From a virus: DNA of 45,707 bases. Position numbers and translations under genes: made by a program. Numbering within the stretch: the first letter of the stretch is position 1; each line of letters starts with the position of its first letter. This document shows positions 21,028 to 31,546 of this stretch, one piece after another. The notes under the pieces are model-generated. The model made no database searches, was not told the DNA's origin, and worked only from the letters and a program-made list of their open reading frames with translations. The stretch is from positions 1 through 45,707 of the IMG/VR virus record IMGVR_UViG_3300010430_000100; one strand, 5' to 3'.

Positions 21028-23873
21028 TAGCCAACAATCCTCTTAACTTGAGCAAACTTGTAACCACTGAGCCTTGTGATAAACACAAAGAATACGTGTC
21101 CAGCAGTAGTCGTAAGCTCGTCACTATCGACTTTATTGAACCCAGCGAACGAGATAGAACCCGCGCCGGAAGCGTTGTCGAGCGATAGAAGGCAAGAATA
21201 GGAGTTACCCACCCCATCGTCTGCGGGAGCTGCAATTGTGAAAGCCCCGTTGTTAGTACCGTGGAAGAAGTTGCGACCACGAATTGAAACAGAGGGGTCA
21301 ACGGTTACGCCCGACAGGTTTCCTATGTGGGTATAATTGGTACCATATCCGCCACCAATATAGTCGCTCACATCGGAACGTGCGAACTGCGAAGCTTGTA
21401 GTCCATCCAACAGATCAGCATCTAGACCAGAGCCAGCACCATCGTTACCAGAGTGCCAGAGTATATTGTTGTCCCACTTTAGAGCGCCGGAGCTACCCAT
21501 AAAGAGCTTCTTTCCATACCTTCCACTCCAATGGAACCCAATGCCGGGGGCGTACTCATCAGCAGACTGACCAGTGCCAACTAGATTGACTTCACGTAAT
21601 TCAATGGGCTGAGTGCTATAGCTTCCACTGATATCTGTAGAGTGGAATGAATGACTACCCGCAATTCCTGACTGCCCTACATCAGCACGGATAAACTGCG
21701 AAGCTTGAATACCGTCCAATAGGTCCGCATTCAAACCGGAGCCTGAACCGTCGTTGTTGACGGACCATTGCTTATTCCAAGTTGACCAATTGCCATTGTA
21801 TCTGCGCCGAACGTAGACAGTGTCGTTGTGATATGCGTGATAGCTCTGGAATATCCATCCGCTGTTTATGCCTTTTTCGGTTTCAACGCGCAGCATACCC
21901 GCCACTGATACCGGGTAATTCGTCCCGTTCTGAGCATATCCATTTGAGTCCTGAAGATAAGTACCAGCATCCAAGTAGTCATTCAGGTCCACTGCATCCG
22001 GCAGATATTGATGCGCACTCAAATCAGCTCTCAGACCCGAACTCGGTCCACTGTTTCCAGAGTGCCAGAGCTTGCCCCAAGATTTCCATGTTCCATCTTC
22101 TTCTGTTCGAACAAACCAATTGTTAGTCCTTAAGTCAGTAGCAAGCTGGCCAGCCCAAACGCTAGAGTAAGCCATACTGAAAAGCATGTGGTCAACCCCT
22201 GCCGGAGAACCTTGAGCGCCGCCAGATAAATACTTAGCTGTGACACCATTTGCGTCTGGCACAGTATCAGCGTTTGAAACTGGATGTCCTGCTAGGTGGT
22301 CAGTTAGAAGGAACGAAGATGCGTTCTTTCCATCCAACAGATCAGCATCTAGACCAGAGCCAGCACCATCAACCGTTTTGACCTTAGCCAGCACATCAGC
22401 AGCAGTGTATGCAGAAGATGCAAGCTTTGCGTCAAGCGCATCTTGAAGCCCGGTAACACCTGATATACCGATAGAAGTTTGGAAGGTGTCTACCCACTCA
22501 GTCGCAGACCAAGAACGCATAAGTCTCGATCCGGTATTGAAATAAAGGTCACCATTTTGCAAGGCCGATCCATCATTGCGAGTTGCCGGGTCAGAAGTCT
22601 TGCCGCCCAAATAAACGAGCGCGAAATTGTTAACGTCAGCGATATTTGCCGCGACACTATTCACATTCCCGATGGACCCGGCCACGGCATTCACATTGGC
22701 AATATCGCCAGAAACGGTCAAGACCGACGACATGTTATTGCTAACATTCAAAATCGCAGAGAGGTCGTTAGCAACCGCGTTAACATGGCCAGCGTTGTTT
22801 GCAACCACAGTGACGTTTGCGCCAATGCTAGCGACAGCATCAATGTCATCTTTGTTCGCGTTCACAGCGTTGATGTTTGTCGCGTTGCCAGCTACAGCAG
22901 AAACGCTTGCGACATTCCCGGCAACAGTATCGACGTTAGCCTTGTTCGCAGCAACATTGTCGATGTTGGCCTTGTTTGCATTCACAGCAACGACATCAGC
23001 GATATTCGCAGCCACAGCATCAACATTTGTCTTGTTCGCGTGTACGGCGTTGATGTTTGCGGAGTTTCCAGCAACGGCTGAAACATTGGCAATGTTTCCT
23101 GCGACAGCATCAATGTCATCTTTGTTCGCGTTCACAGCGTTGATGTTTGTCGCGTTGCCAGCTACAGCATTGATATTGGCTTGGTTGCCAGCTACCGCGT
23201 TGATCTGCGACGATATTGTGGCTACAGTGTCGATGTTGGGCTTATTGCCAGCCACAGCGTTAACGTTGGCGATTGAAGGTGCAACTATGTTCACGTTGCC
23301 AATTGAACCGCCGACATTGTTCACGTTACCGATTGACCCGGCTACAGTGTTCACGCTGGCGATATTGTCAGACGTGATTGTTACCTTGCCAATCGACCCG
23401 GCCACAGTGCTTATATCGTTAGCCTTGGGGCCAAGGGTGAGGATGTACCCAATCAGACTATCAAGCGTAGACGCATCAGCGGACGCAGGGATTTTAACCG
23501 AACGCGTGACCTCTTCTTGGATTTGGTTGAGCCGCATTGTTGCCATGTCGAAACCGCGCTCAACAGTCTCAGCATAATACGCACCTTGGTTCTCAAGATC
23601 GATTTCTTGAGTTCCCGGCAGGTTGAGAATGATTGTGATCTTCTCGCCAGTTGCCGGAGCCGGGGTTACAGTAATTGAGCCACCAGACGCGCCGCCGACA
23701 CCCGAAACGGTGTAGTTGGTGCCGAGCGTAAGAACACTTTCGACACCAGCCGCGCTTGTCTTGATGACTTTCAAATGGGCTTGATCGTAAATCTTGAAGC
23801 CGTAATTGAATGAGGTTGTGGAGCCGTTACCGTTATACGGCCCCGATTTGTTGTTACCGTTTGAAATCGTCAT
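21027..23873 (-). CDS. Tail fibre protein
   Basis: A 948-residue fibre. Residues 1-130 (NGNNKSGPYNGNGSTTSFNYGFKIYD to RLNQIQEEVTRSV) match the T7 gp17-type N-terminal domain that attaches the fibre to the tail. Residues about 150-415 are degenerate 15-residue repeats of the form 'NINAVAGNxANVDAV', which should form a long triple-stranded shaft. From about 480 on, three or four copies of 'GSGLxADLLDGxxASxF' alternate with beta-rich modules that likely contact the receptor. The gene contains an exact 69-bp duplication and the only GANTC site found in the window. It is followed by two smaller tail-associated genes. Confidence 0.92.
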   Translation of the reverse strand: MTISNGNNKSGPYNGNGSTTSFNYGFKIYDQAHLKVIKTSAAGVESVLTLGTNYTVSGVGGASGGSITVTPAPATGEKITIILNLPGTQEIDLENQGAYYAETVERGFDMATMRLNQIQEEVTRSVKIPASADASTLDSLIGYILTLGPKANDISTVAGSIGKVTITSDNIASVNTVAGSIGNVNNVGGSIGNVNIVAPSIANVNAVAGNKPNIDTVATISSQINAVAGNQANINAVAGNATNINAVNANKDDIDAVAGNIANVSAVAGNSANINAVHANKTNVDAVAANIADVVAVNANKANIDNVAANKANVDTVAGNVASVSAVAGNATNINAVNANKDDIDAVASIGANVTVVANNAGHVNAVANDLSAILNVSNNMSSVLTVSGDIANVNAVAGSIGNVNSVAANIADVNNFALVYLGGKTSDPATRNDGSALQNGDLYFNTGSRLMRSWSATEWVDTFQTSIGISGVTGLQDALDAKLASSAYTAADVLAKVKTVDGAGSGLDADLLDGKNASSFLLTDHLAGHPVSNADTVPDANGVTAKYLSGGAQGSPAGVDHMLFSMAYSSVWAGQLATDLRTNNWFVRTEEDGTWKSWGKLWHSGNSGPSSGLRADLSAHQYLPDAVDLNDYLDAGTYLQDSNGYAQNGTNYPVSVAGMLRVETEKGINSGWIFQSYHAYHNDTVYVRRRYNGNWSTWNKQWSVNNDGSGSGLNADLLDGIQASQFIRADVGQSGIAGSHSFHSTDISGSYSTQPIELREVNLVGTGQSADEYAPGIGFHWSGRYGKKLFMGSSGALKWDNNILWHSGNDGAGSGLDADLLDGLQASQFARSDVSDYIGGGYGTNYTHIGNLSGVTVDPSVSIRGRNFFHGTNNGAFTIAAPADDGVGNSYSCLLSLDNASGAGSISFAGFNKVDSDELTTTAGHVFFVFITRLSGYKFAQVKRIVG
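22831..22899. repeat. 69-bp direct repeat in fibre gene, copy A
   Basis: Identical to 23101-23169, offset by 270 bases, i.e. exactly six 15-codon repeat units. Identity at DNA level over 69 bases, while neighbouring units have drifted, suggests a recent duplication or gene conversion inside the shaft. Confidence 0.85.
23101..23169. repeat. 69-bp direct repeat in fibre gene, copy B
   Basis: Second copy of the 69-bp repeat at 22831-22899. Recombination between the copies would shorten or lengthen the fibre shaft by 90 residues without a frameshift. Confidence 0.85.
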
Positions 23874-23881
23874 TTCAAATC

Positions 23882-26800
23882 CTACTTTCCGGTTTTGCCA
23901 ATTAGAGCTTCGATTGGCGAAGTTTCTTCACCTTCTAATTCTCGCGCCCCAAAGTCAACAATCCTGTTGATTGCAGTCGAAGGAATACCGAAGGCCGTTC
24001 CAGTGCTGTTGATGATAGCTTTAACATCAGTCTTATTGAAGCCCTCAGTATCAGCAATTGCGTCAAATATCGACTTGCCGCCCTTGGCTAAGTCGCCAGT
24101 AATGCCGCCATAAGCGCCGCCACTGCTAAACCCTTGCGCCGATGATAGCGCATCTCGCGCGAACGGGATCGTGCTAAGCGCCGAGAATATAGTCTCGGAG
24201 GCCAAGAACTTCGCCCACTCGGTTGCGTCATCTTCTTCCTCATCATCGCCGGGCAAGCGGCCTTTAATAGCCGCATACACGACAGCCTCAAGCGTAAACA
24301 GCATAGTCATATCAACAGACCAAGAAAGTGCCTCTAGCGCAGCTTGCTTGGAAACAACGCCCTCTTTGTCGATCACGCCTTTTGTTTTCATGGTCCGCTC
24401 ATATGCAACGTTGAACTTGGCGAACATGTACGAGCCAAGCGTCGTGAACAGACGAACAAAATCAGACTGCCGGGTTTTGTTGCTCAGAGTGCCGCGCTCG
24501 ATCCCGGCGCGATCCGAGAATATTCCAGACGCTTGTGAACGCTTCACAATTGCATCAGCGTGCGCAACGGCCTTGACTTCGCTATTGCCGAACATATCCA
24601 AGCCCTGACGATACCCGGCAAGCCAAGTTGGAGCATCGACAAGGTGGAACTGCGTTAGGGTCATAGGCAGGAACCCAACACGGCCAATGAAATCGCGCTT
24701 GAAATCAGCGAAGCGACCAGAGACAGGGCCAGACACCGGATCATTCATAAAGTCGTAAATGTCTTTGTTGAACGTTGTCGAGCGTTCGCGCATGAATGAC
24801 GACTTGGCTTTAATGTCGTCAATCGCACCCGGGCGCAGACGGTCCATAACGCCAAGCGTGAAATACTTCTTGCCGACGACGACCATTGATTGAGGCAAGC
24901 CCGTGATTTGCACGAGAACCGTTGACATGTTGAAAGCTAGTTTGGCGGCAGTGAAGTTTGATTTTGCCGCACGAGCAACCTTGCTCATAATGTCGCCAGA
25001 ACGCTGTTCGCCTTCCGCCGTGTCTTTCAGCCATAGCTCCAATTCTTCAAAGTCAGCTTGTTTGCCGTAATCGATAAACGTGTCTTTGACGCGCTGGTCT
25101 TGAAGCACTCGCCAAGAGTTAGACACTGCCTCGCCCATCTCGATATCGTAAACAACATCTTGAATGTGTCGGTGCAAGACAGAGATATCCAACTCGACAG
25201 GGCGACCAGAAGATTGCGCACGCTCCTTTGTGTGACCGTTCTTGGTCTGCGCCTTACCAAATCTTCCGGACATCATCGCTTCAGCGATATCTTGTTGCTG
25301 GTCCTCTCGAACCAACGCAGACAAGCGCGGATCATACTTCAAAGGATAATAGCCACCCTTGAGCTTTTTCCCGGCAATAGTGACCGGGGTTGCTTCGACC
25401 TTATCAGGCGCGGTGCCAGTCAGACGCTTCTCACGTTCAGCGATTTGAGGCCAGTATGAGTTGACAAAATCCCAAACGGACTGAATGAACTTCGCGTCAG
25501 TTTCATCAAGTAGACCTAACACATGAGCGACTTGCGCCTCAGTGAATGAGCCTTTGACGTTCTTGTCAGTTAGACGCTGGAAATTGCCCTCGTTACCAGT
25601 GTTCAGCGCGATTGACAGCAATTCAAACTTTGAGAAACTACCGCCAAGCTCAGGCACATACTGGCGTTCGCTTGTCATCTTGCGCAGCACTTCTTTATCG
25701 CCGTACACCTCATAGAGCTTCTCAAGACCCTCAGCCGCATTTTGACGCGCAACGATAAGACGATCTTGCGCTGCATCAATAGGAGCTTTGATTGCATCGT
25801 AAACTGGGCCGAAGTCTTTGAACCCGTCAATCTCGCGAAGTAATGTTCCAGCATTCAGAACGGAGTTGAAGAAACCGCGAACAGATTTTCTTGCTTCTTC
25901 ACCAGCATCTTTAACGCGAGAAGGTGACTTCTTCTTAACGTTCTGTTCGAATTGTTGAACAATACTATCAACAGTCTCGGACATCTTGCGTTTATTCTTC
26001 GCGTCTACTAGATCATCCCAACGCAAAGCCACATGCTCGATGTTCTTCAAACTATCAATAACACCCCGGAAGTGATCAATATTAAGGGTTTTGTAAGGCT
26101 GGCGCTTACTATCGGCCAAGACCTTTTCTGGAATTGATAGTTCATTTTCGCGCCCGGCGGCTTTCATACCCTCGACAAAATCAGCCAGAGTTGCCCGGTT
26201 GCGCTCGTCTTTGCGTGACAGCTTGCGGAAGTCGTACCGTTCAAGAATATCATCAACCGCATCCAAATAGTTGATTGACGCGCCGCCCTCGCGAGAAGCC
26301 CCGGCGATCCGCTTGCGCTTATTCTTGTTGTTCAGGCGATCAATAAACCGCTCACCCTTTTCAACTTCATTGGCGATTTTCCGGCTTTCCATGAATAGAG
26401 CATGATTGATCAATTGGCGGCGCTTAGCCTCAATCAGCCGATCTGCTACCTCATTGCGCCGACCAGTGCGAACATTGGCAACGTCGATCTGTTGCGCAGC
26501 CTTGTCAGGCGAAACCTCACCACGCGCCGCAGCCCTTGCGTCATTGGCGATTTTACGCCGCGCCTGCTGCATCCAAACGCTATCACGGCCCAAAGTGCGC
26601 GAAAGCCCTTGAGCCTCGTCAGCGGCCTTCCTTTCAGCAGCAAGGAACCGATTTGCGTTCATTGCATCGCGAATGTTCATCTTGCCCAAAGTCTGCCGGG
26701 CAATCTCTTTCGCTTCTTTAACGCTCAAGCCGCGATCTACCTCAGCAACATCGGCAACGGCCTTCAACTCGGCAGCGATCCACTGGCCTCGCTTGTCGTT

Positions 26801-29800
26801 GTGGACAGCATCAAGTGCCTCGCGCTGGATTGACCCATCATTCAGCGGGTCGCCGTGGCGATCACGCATAATCTTGTCAGTCTCAGCTTCGATTGCATCT
26901 TCGCGCCGTGGAGCAGCTTCAAGCGCTTGCAGCATTTCATCTGCACTTGAATACCCAAACCACCCGGCAGCGATATCAGGATCGACCCCATCTTTTTTGG
27001 TGTAGAGCGTGAACTTGCCGCGCGGTAGTGTCTTGGTAATGCCAGCGCCATATCGAGCAACTAAATCTTGGCGCGAGATACGCAGATCAAGGGGAATGCC
27101 CTCAGGCTGGTCTTCGCCAAGCCAGCGGCGATTGCCCATCCATTCAAACGCGCGGTAAACTTTATAGCCGTTTATTTCCTTTTCGACATCGGCGCGGATT
27201 TTGGCACGTTCTTCTTTGAACCACTTTTCTTTCTCGCGCTGCACCGGAGCCATGATTTCGCGCAGCAAGCGCGACTTGGCTTCATTCTCGGCACGTTCGC
27301 GCGAACGCAAGTAAGATTGATAGTCCGCCTCGCTCATTCCCATAGCCTCAGCGCTTAGGAATATCGGCGCAGTCTCATTGACCTCATTTCGCGCCGCCTC
27401 AATCTCAGCATCACTTGCAAGCATCCGGTCAAACACAGCGGAAACCTCAGGCGAAACGTTGACGTTAAGCCCGGTGACTTTCTGATAGATCGAGATAAGC
27501 CAAGCCCGGAAACGCTCGAACGCGCTTTTCAACTCAGCCGAAGGCGCTTTACCGTCCATCAGGTAAGCTTCGAACCCACGCGCGAATTGCTCCTGCATCC
27601 CAACATCAATCGCAGCATCCTTGGCAGCATCGCCAGTTGTGCCGTTTTCCAGCGCCGCCAAAACATCGGCCTTGGTGACAGAAGCGCCGCCAGCCTTTGA
27701 CGCATCACGCGCCACGTCAGCCGCATTATCGCGCCACCAGCCCTTGAGTGTTTCGAACTCAGTCGCAGCATTTGCCTCGCCACGGTCAGCCATATCTTGA
27801 AGAACGGTCAAGAAGTAGTGACCGCTTTCATGGAGCATGGTTGACAGGTCAGCCCGTTCGAACAGGTTGATTACAGTTTCGCCCTGCCCAATCCCGGCAG
27901 CAGGGAATTGGATCGATCCTCGCGCACCATCTTTGTCTTGGAACAAGAAACGCTTATCAGCCGGGTCAAATGTCCCTCGGTTTTCCACAGATTTGATATT
28001 TGATGCATATTCATCAAACACATGAACGTGCGCGGTGTCCGGGTCCATATCCATGCCGGGGAATTGACGATCAGCATTTTTCAGAATGATTGCATCAAAG
28101 CCTAATTCCTTGATCACCTGACCGACAATGTGGAAACCAACGGCCCGACCATCATCACCCTCGGCATACATCACCGCGTCACTGCCGCGCAAAGCCTCGT
28201 CGATCTGGTCAGAAGTCGCGCCTTCGGTGAAAAATCCCTCAACCGCAGACATCAAGTCGCCACGGTCAATATCAAATTCGTCAGAAACCTTTTCGATAGC
28301 ATCAATCAGCTTGTTGCCGCCGTTCTCGTTTTCAGCTTCCCATCGTGCCTCGTCGATTTCATCTTCATAATCGTCGCGGTTCGCCTCGACTTCTTCAACA
28401 GTGATATCGTTGTTTTCCGCTACCAATTCCATTGCGGCGCGATCCATCGCCTCAAAGTCAACGAACTCGATATATTGCCGATCACTGCCGCCGACCACAA
28501 AAGGCCGCTCAGTGCGGACGAACATTTCCAGCACCTTCTCAGTGCCACCCTTCAATTCAAGCGCAGCTAGGGCGCGGCCAATCTCAAATGCCGCATCATC
28601 ATCATCCATGACCGCGACATCAGACGAAACAATGCGGAGGCTTCTAGTTGATCGATAAAGAGACCGCACAACAGCATCGCGCCCCTTTTTCTCAAACTGG
28701 TCAAGCAATCGATCTTGAAGCTCCTCAGCGCGTTGCTCAATGCGCACAGTCAAGTCTGGACCTTCGCCGCTATAATTGCCCTCAGCATCAGCCTCGCTTG
28801 AAGTGAAGTAATTTACCGCGCCGAAGTGGCCTTCTTTATTGCCGCGCTTTGATGCATCAAACAATTCAAAATCGTGCGTTGTGCCGTGAAAAGCCCTCAT
28901 GACGAATGGGCCTTGACCGGAAAAATCCTGATAGTTGATTTCATCAGGATCAAGCACTTCATCAGTGCCAGCCCATTTCTTGAATGCGTCAGAACCAACA
29001 GGCGCAGCTTGCCCGTATTGTGCGCCTTGCTGGTCAGCCCGGATTGCTGCAAGGATAGTCTCATTGTCGTCAGAGATATCGGAGCCAATGCTGGCCAAAT
29101 ATTCTTCAATGCTATCAAGCGCCTCGTCAGTTTCAGGTTCGATATCCCCGGCAGCATGGACAGTCTCACCACGTGCCTCGCGATCAATCGCGTCCAATAG
29201 CGCCGCACGAATATCTGGAACCTGACCGCCAGTCTCAAGCGCGTTTTTGTACTCTTGCACGATAGGATCATCAGCCAGATACCCGGCTTCAATCGCAGCT
29301 TGCGCCACATCATCAAGACCAAACTTCTTGCCGGAGCCGCCGCCGAACATTGATTTGACGTTATCCATGCCAGACCGAGCCAGCTTGAGCGTTTTCTTGC
29401 CCTTGCCGCGCTTCACAGTATCGACGTTACGCGCACGTAATTCGCCGCCTTCGTCATTGATCCCGCCATAGCTATCGATAAACTCAAACAGCGAAGGGCC
29501 GCGCTTTTCAGCCGCGCTAGTCTTGCGCATCCGGGCTTCTTCAATCGTACGCAGAACGACATCGGTGTCACGCGATTGCATACCCTCAGGCAATGCGCCG
29601 CGAACTTCTGGCAGTGGATAGCGCTGCAAAAATTCTTCCGTTGTCATACCGGAGCGTTCAGCCATGACGCGGTAAAACGCCGGGTAAAGCATCGCCTCGC
29701 TTGTGGCAACGTCAGTCCCACGGCCAGCCACGCGAAGGCGCGAAACCATGTCGTCATAAATCTTTTGCTCAAGACCGCGCAAGCTATCTTGCTCGATACG

Positions 29801-31546
29801 CATTTCTTCTGCGATTTCGTACGCCTCTTGCACGGCCTCTTGTGCCTTGGCGTTGAACTCGGCAGCTTCGGCGCTGGTCATTTGATCAGGATCAAAACGC
29901 ATGTGATCAATCAAGAATGCATCATGCTCAGACCCGGCAATAGAAGCGGCATAGGTCGCAGTTGGGATTTGGAAGTCAGCGCCAGACTGCAAAGCCAAAT
30001 TCAAATCATCTCGCGACAGCCCGTCGATTTCATCAACCACGGCGAAAGGATCAGCGCCGACATCTTGGAAGTATTGAACAAATTTATCAGCCGGAATGTA
30101 GATGTTTTCCACAGGCCCGTCTTTTGTTGCCTTGGTCACAAAATCGCGGAAGGCATCAGGCATACGTTCCCGCGTCTTGGAGTTGGTAGCAGCGCCAGAC
30201 AATTCTTCAAACAGAGCTTTGCGGTTCGCAGCGTCTTGCGCATCCCGGCGCTTAGTCATGACCTTATCAGCGCTCACCGCGCCGACTTCAATCGGAGCCG
30301 TGACAAATTCAGCCAGACCTTCAATCAAAACCTCAGAGATATTGAACTCTTGCCGGGCAGCGATCTGCGCCGCAGCTTCACCACCAGAACCCATTGCAGC
30401 TTGCAAGACTGACTGCATGGCGGCATTGGCAACCGGGTTCTTGGATAGCACTTCACCAGCCACACCGCCAGAAAGCCCGTCCATCAAGCCAATAATCAGA
30501 CCGCGCGTCATACCGCGACCAACCGCACCGCGCATCAATTCTTCATTCTGCACAGCCTCAAGTGCGCCCTCAGGCGTTGAGATATCAATCCCATGCTCAG
30601 AAAAATACTCAGCCGGAGAAGTGCCAGCCTCGACAGCGGCAGAGCCACCACCCATGAAAATAGCACCCGCGCCCGGCGATCTGGTTGCAGCGGTCACAAC
30701 CGCAGTTGCAGCCAGTTGAGGAACGCTTTCAGCGGCGGTTTCGGCAAGGAACGCAGTAAACCCGGCAGGGTCGCTGGCCACGATTTTAAAGAAACTCGTT
30801 AAGTCCTGACCGATATCGCCAGTCGTTTCTTGCGCGATATAAGATTGCTTGAACGCCTCGCCAGCCGGAGACATTGGGATTGCAGCGATTTCATTGGCAA
30901 TTCGACCAACATTTTGTTGGAAGTATTGCGCCGATTGCTCAGTATCAGCACCGCGCAGCTTGTCCAAGTTCGCGCCGATCCAGCGAGAGCCAGCCATAAA
31001 CAAATGATCAGGACCGGGGATCATTGCCTTACCGACAGCCTCACCTTGCTCATTGCGATAGAAAGTCATTTCGTCAGCAAGGATATCGCCAAAGTTCAAT
31101 TCGCGGTCACGCGCACGTCGAGCCGTGTCAGCCGCCAAAAACTGATTGAGCGATTGAGGAACGCGCTTCACGCCGCGAGAAACAGCATTGCCGCCAGACG
31201 CAAACACAGTTTCGAACGCAGATAGACCTTCAAGATCATCACGCGACACAGCAGCGTTTTCTGGAACCGTGAGCCACTCAGCCAGCTTCGGCGCGGAGCT
31301 TAGAATTGTTGAAGCTTTCTCGCGCTCAATCGCAGCTTGGAAAACATTTCGATACTCGGCAACCATCGGCAGTGGTGGCGGCATCTGGCCAGTAGTCTTG
31401 CCGTACTCTTTAGCCAGAGACATATCCCCGGCAATCTCGTCAGGCTTTTGCGTTTCAGAACCCATAACAACTTGAGCGGCCCCAACATTACGTTGCTGCC
31501 GCTCGCGGTTAACTCTTGCCAAATATTCGGAAATGCTTTCAGACAT
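23882..31546 (-). CDS. Giant polyvalent virion protein with ART and zincin motifs
   Basis: A 2554-residue protein in the place of the large T7 internal (ejected) proteins. Regions in order: an N-terminal helical part; hydrophobic segments near 245-400; a domain about 430-540 of the type seen in phage polyvalent proteins; an ADP-ribosyltransferase-like region about 885-1185 beginning AFHGTTHDF (His887) with GAVNYFTSS and ending in VFDEYASNIKSV; a metalloprotease-like HESGH at 1239-1243 followed by EQFARGFEAYL...APS; long coiled-coil regions about 1360-2100; and a C-terminal part with a hydrophobic segment. It probably enters the cell with the DNA, helps span the envelope, and may modify host proteins. 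The enzymatic roles rest on motif likeness. Confidence 0.8.
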   Translation of the reverse strand: MSESISEYLARVNRERQQRNVGAAQVVMGSETQKPDEIAGDMSLAKEYGKTTGQMPPPLPMVAEYRNVFQAAIEREKASTILSSAPKLAEWLTVPENAAVSRDDLEGLSAFETVFASGGNAVSRGVKRVPQSLNQFLAADTARRARDRELNFGDILADEMTFYRNEQGEAVGKAMIPGPDHLFMAGSRWIGANLDKLRGADTEQSAQYFQQNVGRIANEIAAIPMSPAGEAFKQSYIAQETTGDIGQDLTSFFKIVASDPAGFTAFLAETAAESVPQLAATAVVTAATRSPGAGAIFMGGGSAAVEAGTSPAEYFSEHGIDISTPEGALEAVQNEELMRGAVGRGMTRGLIIGLMDGLSGGVAGEVLSKNPVANAAMQSVLQAAMGSGGEAAAQIAARQEFNISEVLIEGLAEFVTAPIEVGAVSADKVMTKRRDAQDAANRKALFEELSGAATNSKTRERMPDAFRDFVTKATKDGPVENIYIPADKFVQYFQDVGADPFAVVDEIDGLSRDDLNLALQSGADFQIPTATYAASIAGSEHDAFLIDHMRFDPDQMTSAEAAEFNAKAQEAVQEAYEIAEEMRIEQDSLRGLEQKIYDDMVSRLRVAGRGTDVATSEAMLYPAFYRVMAERSGMTTEEFLQRYPLPEVRGALPEGMQSRDTDVVLRTIEEARMRKTSAAEKRGPSLFEFIDSYGGINDEGGELRARNVDTVKRGKGKKTLKLARSGMDNVKSMFGGGSGKKFGLDDVAQAAIEAGYLADDPIVQEYKNALETGGQVPDIRAALLDAIDREARGETVHAAGDIEPETDEALDSIEEYLASIGSDISDDNETILAAIRADQQGAQYGQAAPVGSDAFKKWAGTDEVLDPDEINYQDFSGQGPFVMRAFHGTTHDFELFDASKRGNKEGHFGAVNYFTSSEADAEGNYSGEGPDLTVRIEQRAEELQDRLLDQFEKKGRDAVVRSLYRSTRSLRIVSSDVAVMDDDDAAFEIGRALAALELKGGTEKVLEMFVRTERPFVVGGSDRQYIEFVDFEAMDRAAMELVAENNDITVEEVEANRDDYEDEIDEARWEAENENGGNKLIDAIEKVSDEFDIDRGDLMSAVEGFFTEGATSDQIDEALRGSDAVMYAEGDDGRAVGFHIVGQVIKELGFDAIILKNADRQFPGMDMDPDTAHVHVFDEYASNIKSVENRGTFDPADKRFLFQDKDGARGSIQFPAAGIGQGETVINLFERADLSTMLHESGHYFLTVLQDMADRGEANAATEFETLKGWWRDNAADVARDASKAGGASVTKADVLAALENGTTGDAAKDAAIDVGMQEQFARGFEAYLMDGKAPSAELKSAFERFRAWLISIYQKVTGLNVNVSPEVSAVFDRMLASDAEIEAARNEVNETAPIFLSAEAMGMSEADYQSYLRSRERAENEAKSRLLREIMAPVQREKEKWFKEERAKIRADVEKEINGYKVYRAFEWMGNRRWLGEDQPEGIPLDLRISRQDLVARYGAGITKTLPRGKFTLYTKKDGVDPDIAAGWFGYSSADEMLQALEAAPRREDAIEAETDKIMRDRHGDPLNDGSIQREALDAVHNDKRGQWIAAELKAVADVAEVDRGLSVKEAKEIARQTLGKMNIRDAMNANRFLAAERKAADEAQGLSRTLGRDSVWMQQARRKIANDARAAARGEVSPDKAAQQIDVANVRTGRRNEVADRLIEAKRRQLINHALFMESRKIANEVEKGERFIDRLNNKNKRKRIAGASREGGASINYLDAVDDILERYDFRKLSRKDERNRATLADFVEGMKAAGRENELSIPEKVLADSKRQPYKTLNIDHFRGVIDSLKNIEHVALRWDDLVDAKNKRKMSETVDSIVQQFEQNVKKKSPSRVKDAGEEARKSVRGFFNSVLNAGTLLREIDGFKDFGPVYDAIKAPIDAAQDRLIVARQNAAEGLEKLYEVYGDKEVLRKMTSERQYVPELGGSFSKFELLSIALNTGNEGNFQRLTDKNVKGSFTEAQVAHVLGLLDETDAKFIQSVWDFVNSYWPQIAEREKRLTGTAPDKVEATPVTIAGKKLKGGYYPLKYDPRLSALVREDQQQDIAEAMMSGRFGKAQTKNGHTKERAQSSGRPVELDISVLHRHIQDVVYDIEMGEAVSNSWRVLQDQRVKDTFIDYGKQADFEELELWLKDTAEGEQRSGDIMSKVARAAKSNFTAAKLAFNMSTVLVQITGLPQSMVVVGKKYFTLGVMDRLRPGAIDDIKAKSSFMRERSTTFNKDIYDFMNDPVSGPVSGRFADFKRDFIGRVGFLPMTLTQFHLVDAPTWLAGYRQGLDMFGNSEVKAVAHADAIVKRSQASGIFSDRAGIERGTLSNKTRQSDFVRLFTTLGSYMFAKFNVAYERTMKTKGVIDKEGVVSKQAALEALSWSVDMTMLFTLEAVVYAAIKGRLPGDDEEEDDATEWAKFLASETIFSALSTIPFARDALSSAQGFSSGGAYGGITGDLAKGGKSIFDAIADTEGFNKTDVKAIINSTGTAFGIPSTAINRIVDFGARELEGEETSPIEALIGKTGK

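Noticed and set aside
22627-23577. Long antisense open frame of 316 codons over the fibre repeats
   Set aside because: A by-product of the repeated 15-codon unit, which keeps the antisense frame free of stops; the fibre strand has clear family support.
21027-23873. Diversity-generating retroelement, as in Bordetella phage BPP-1
   Set aside because: The head genes resemble BPP-1, but no reverse transcriptase gene or template/variable repeat pair was seen; the fibre repeats are shaft units.
24543-24560. TTGTGA / TCACAA dyad in the giant protein gene
   Set aside because: Half-sites are 5 bases apart instead of 3 and there is no promoter; probably chance.
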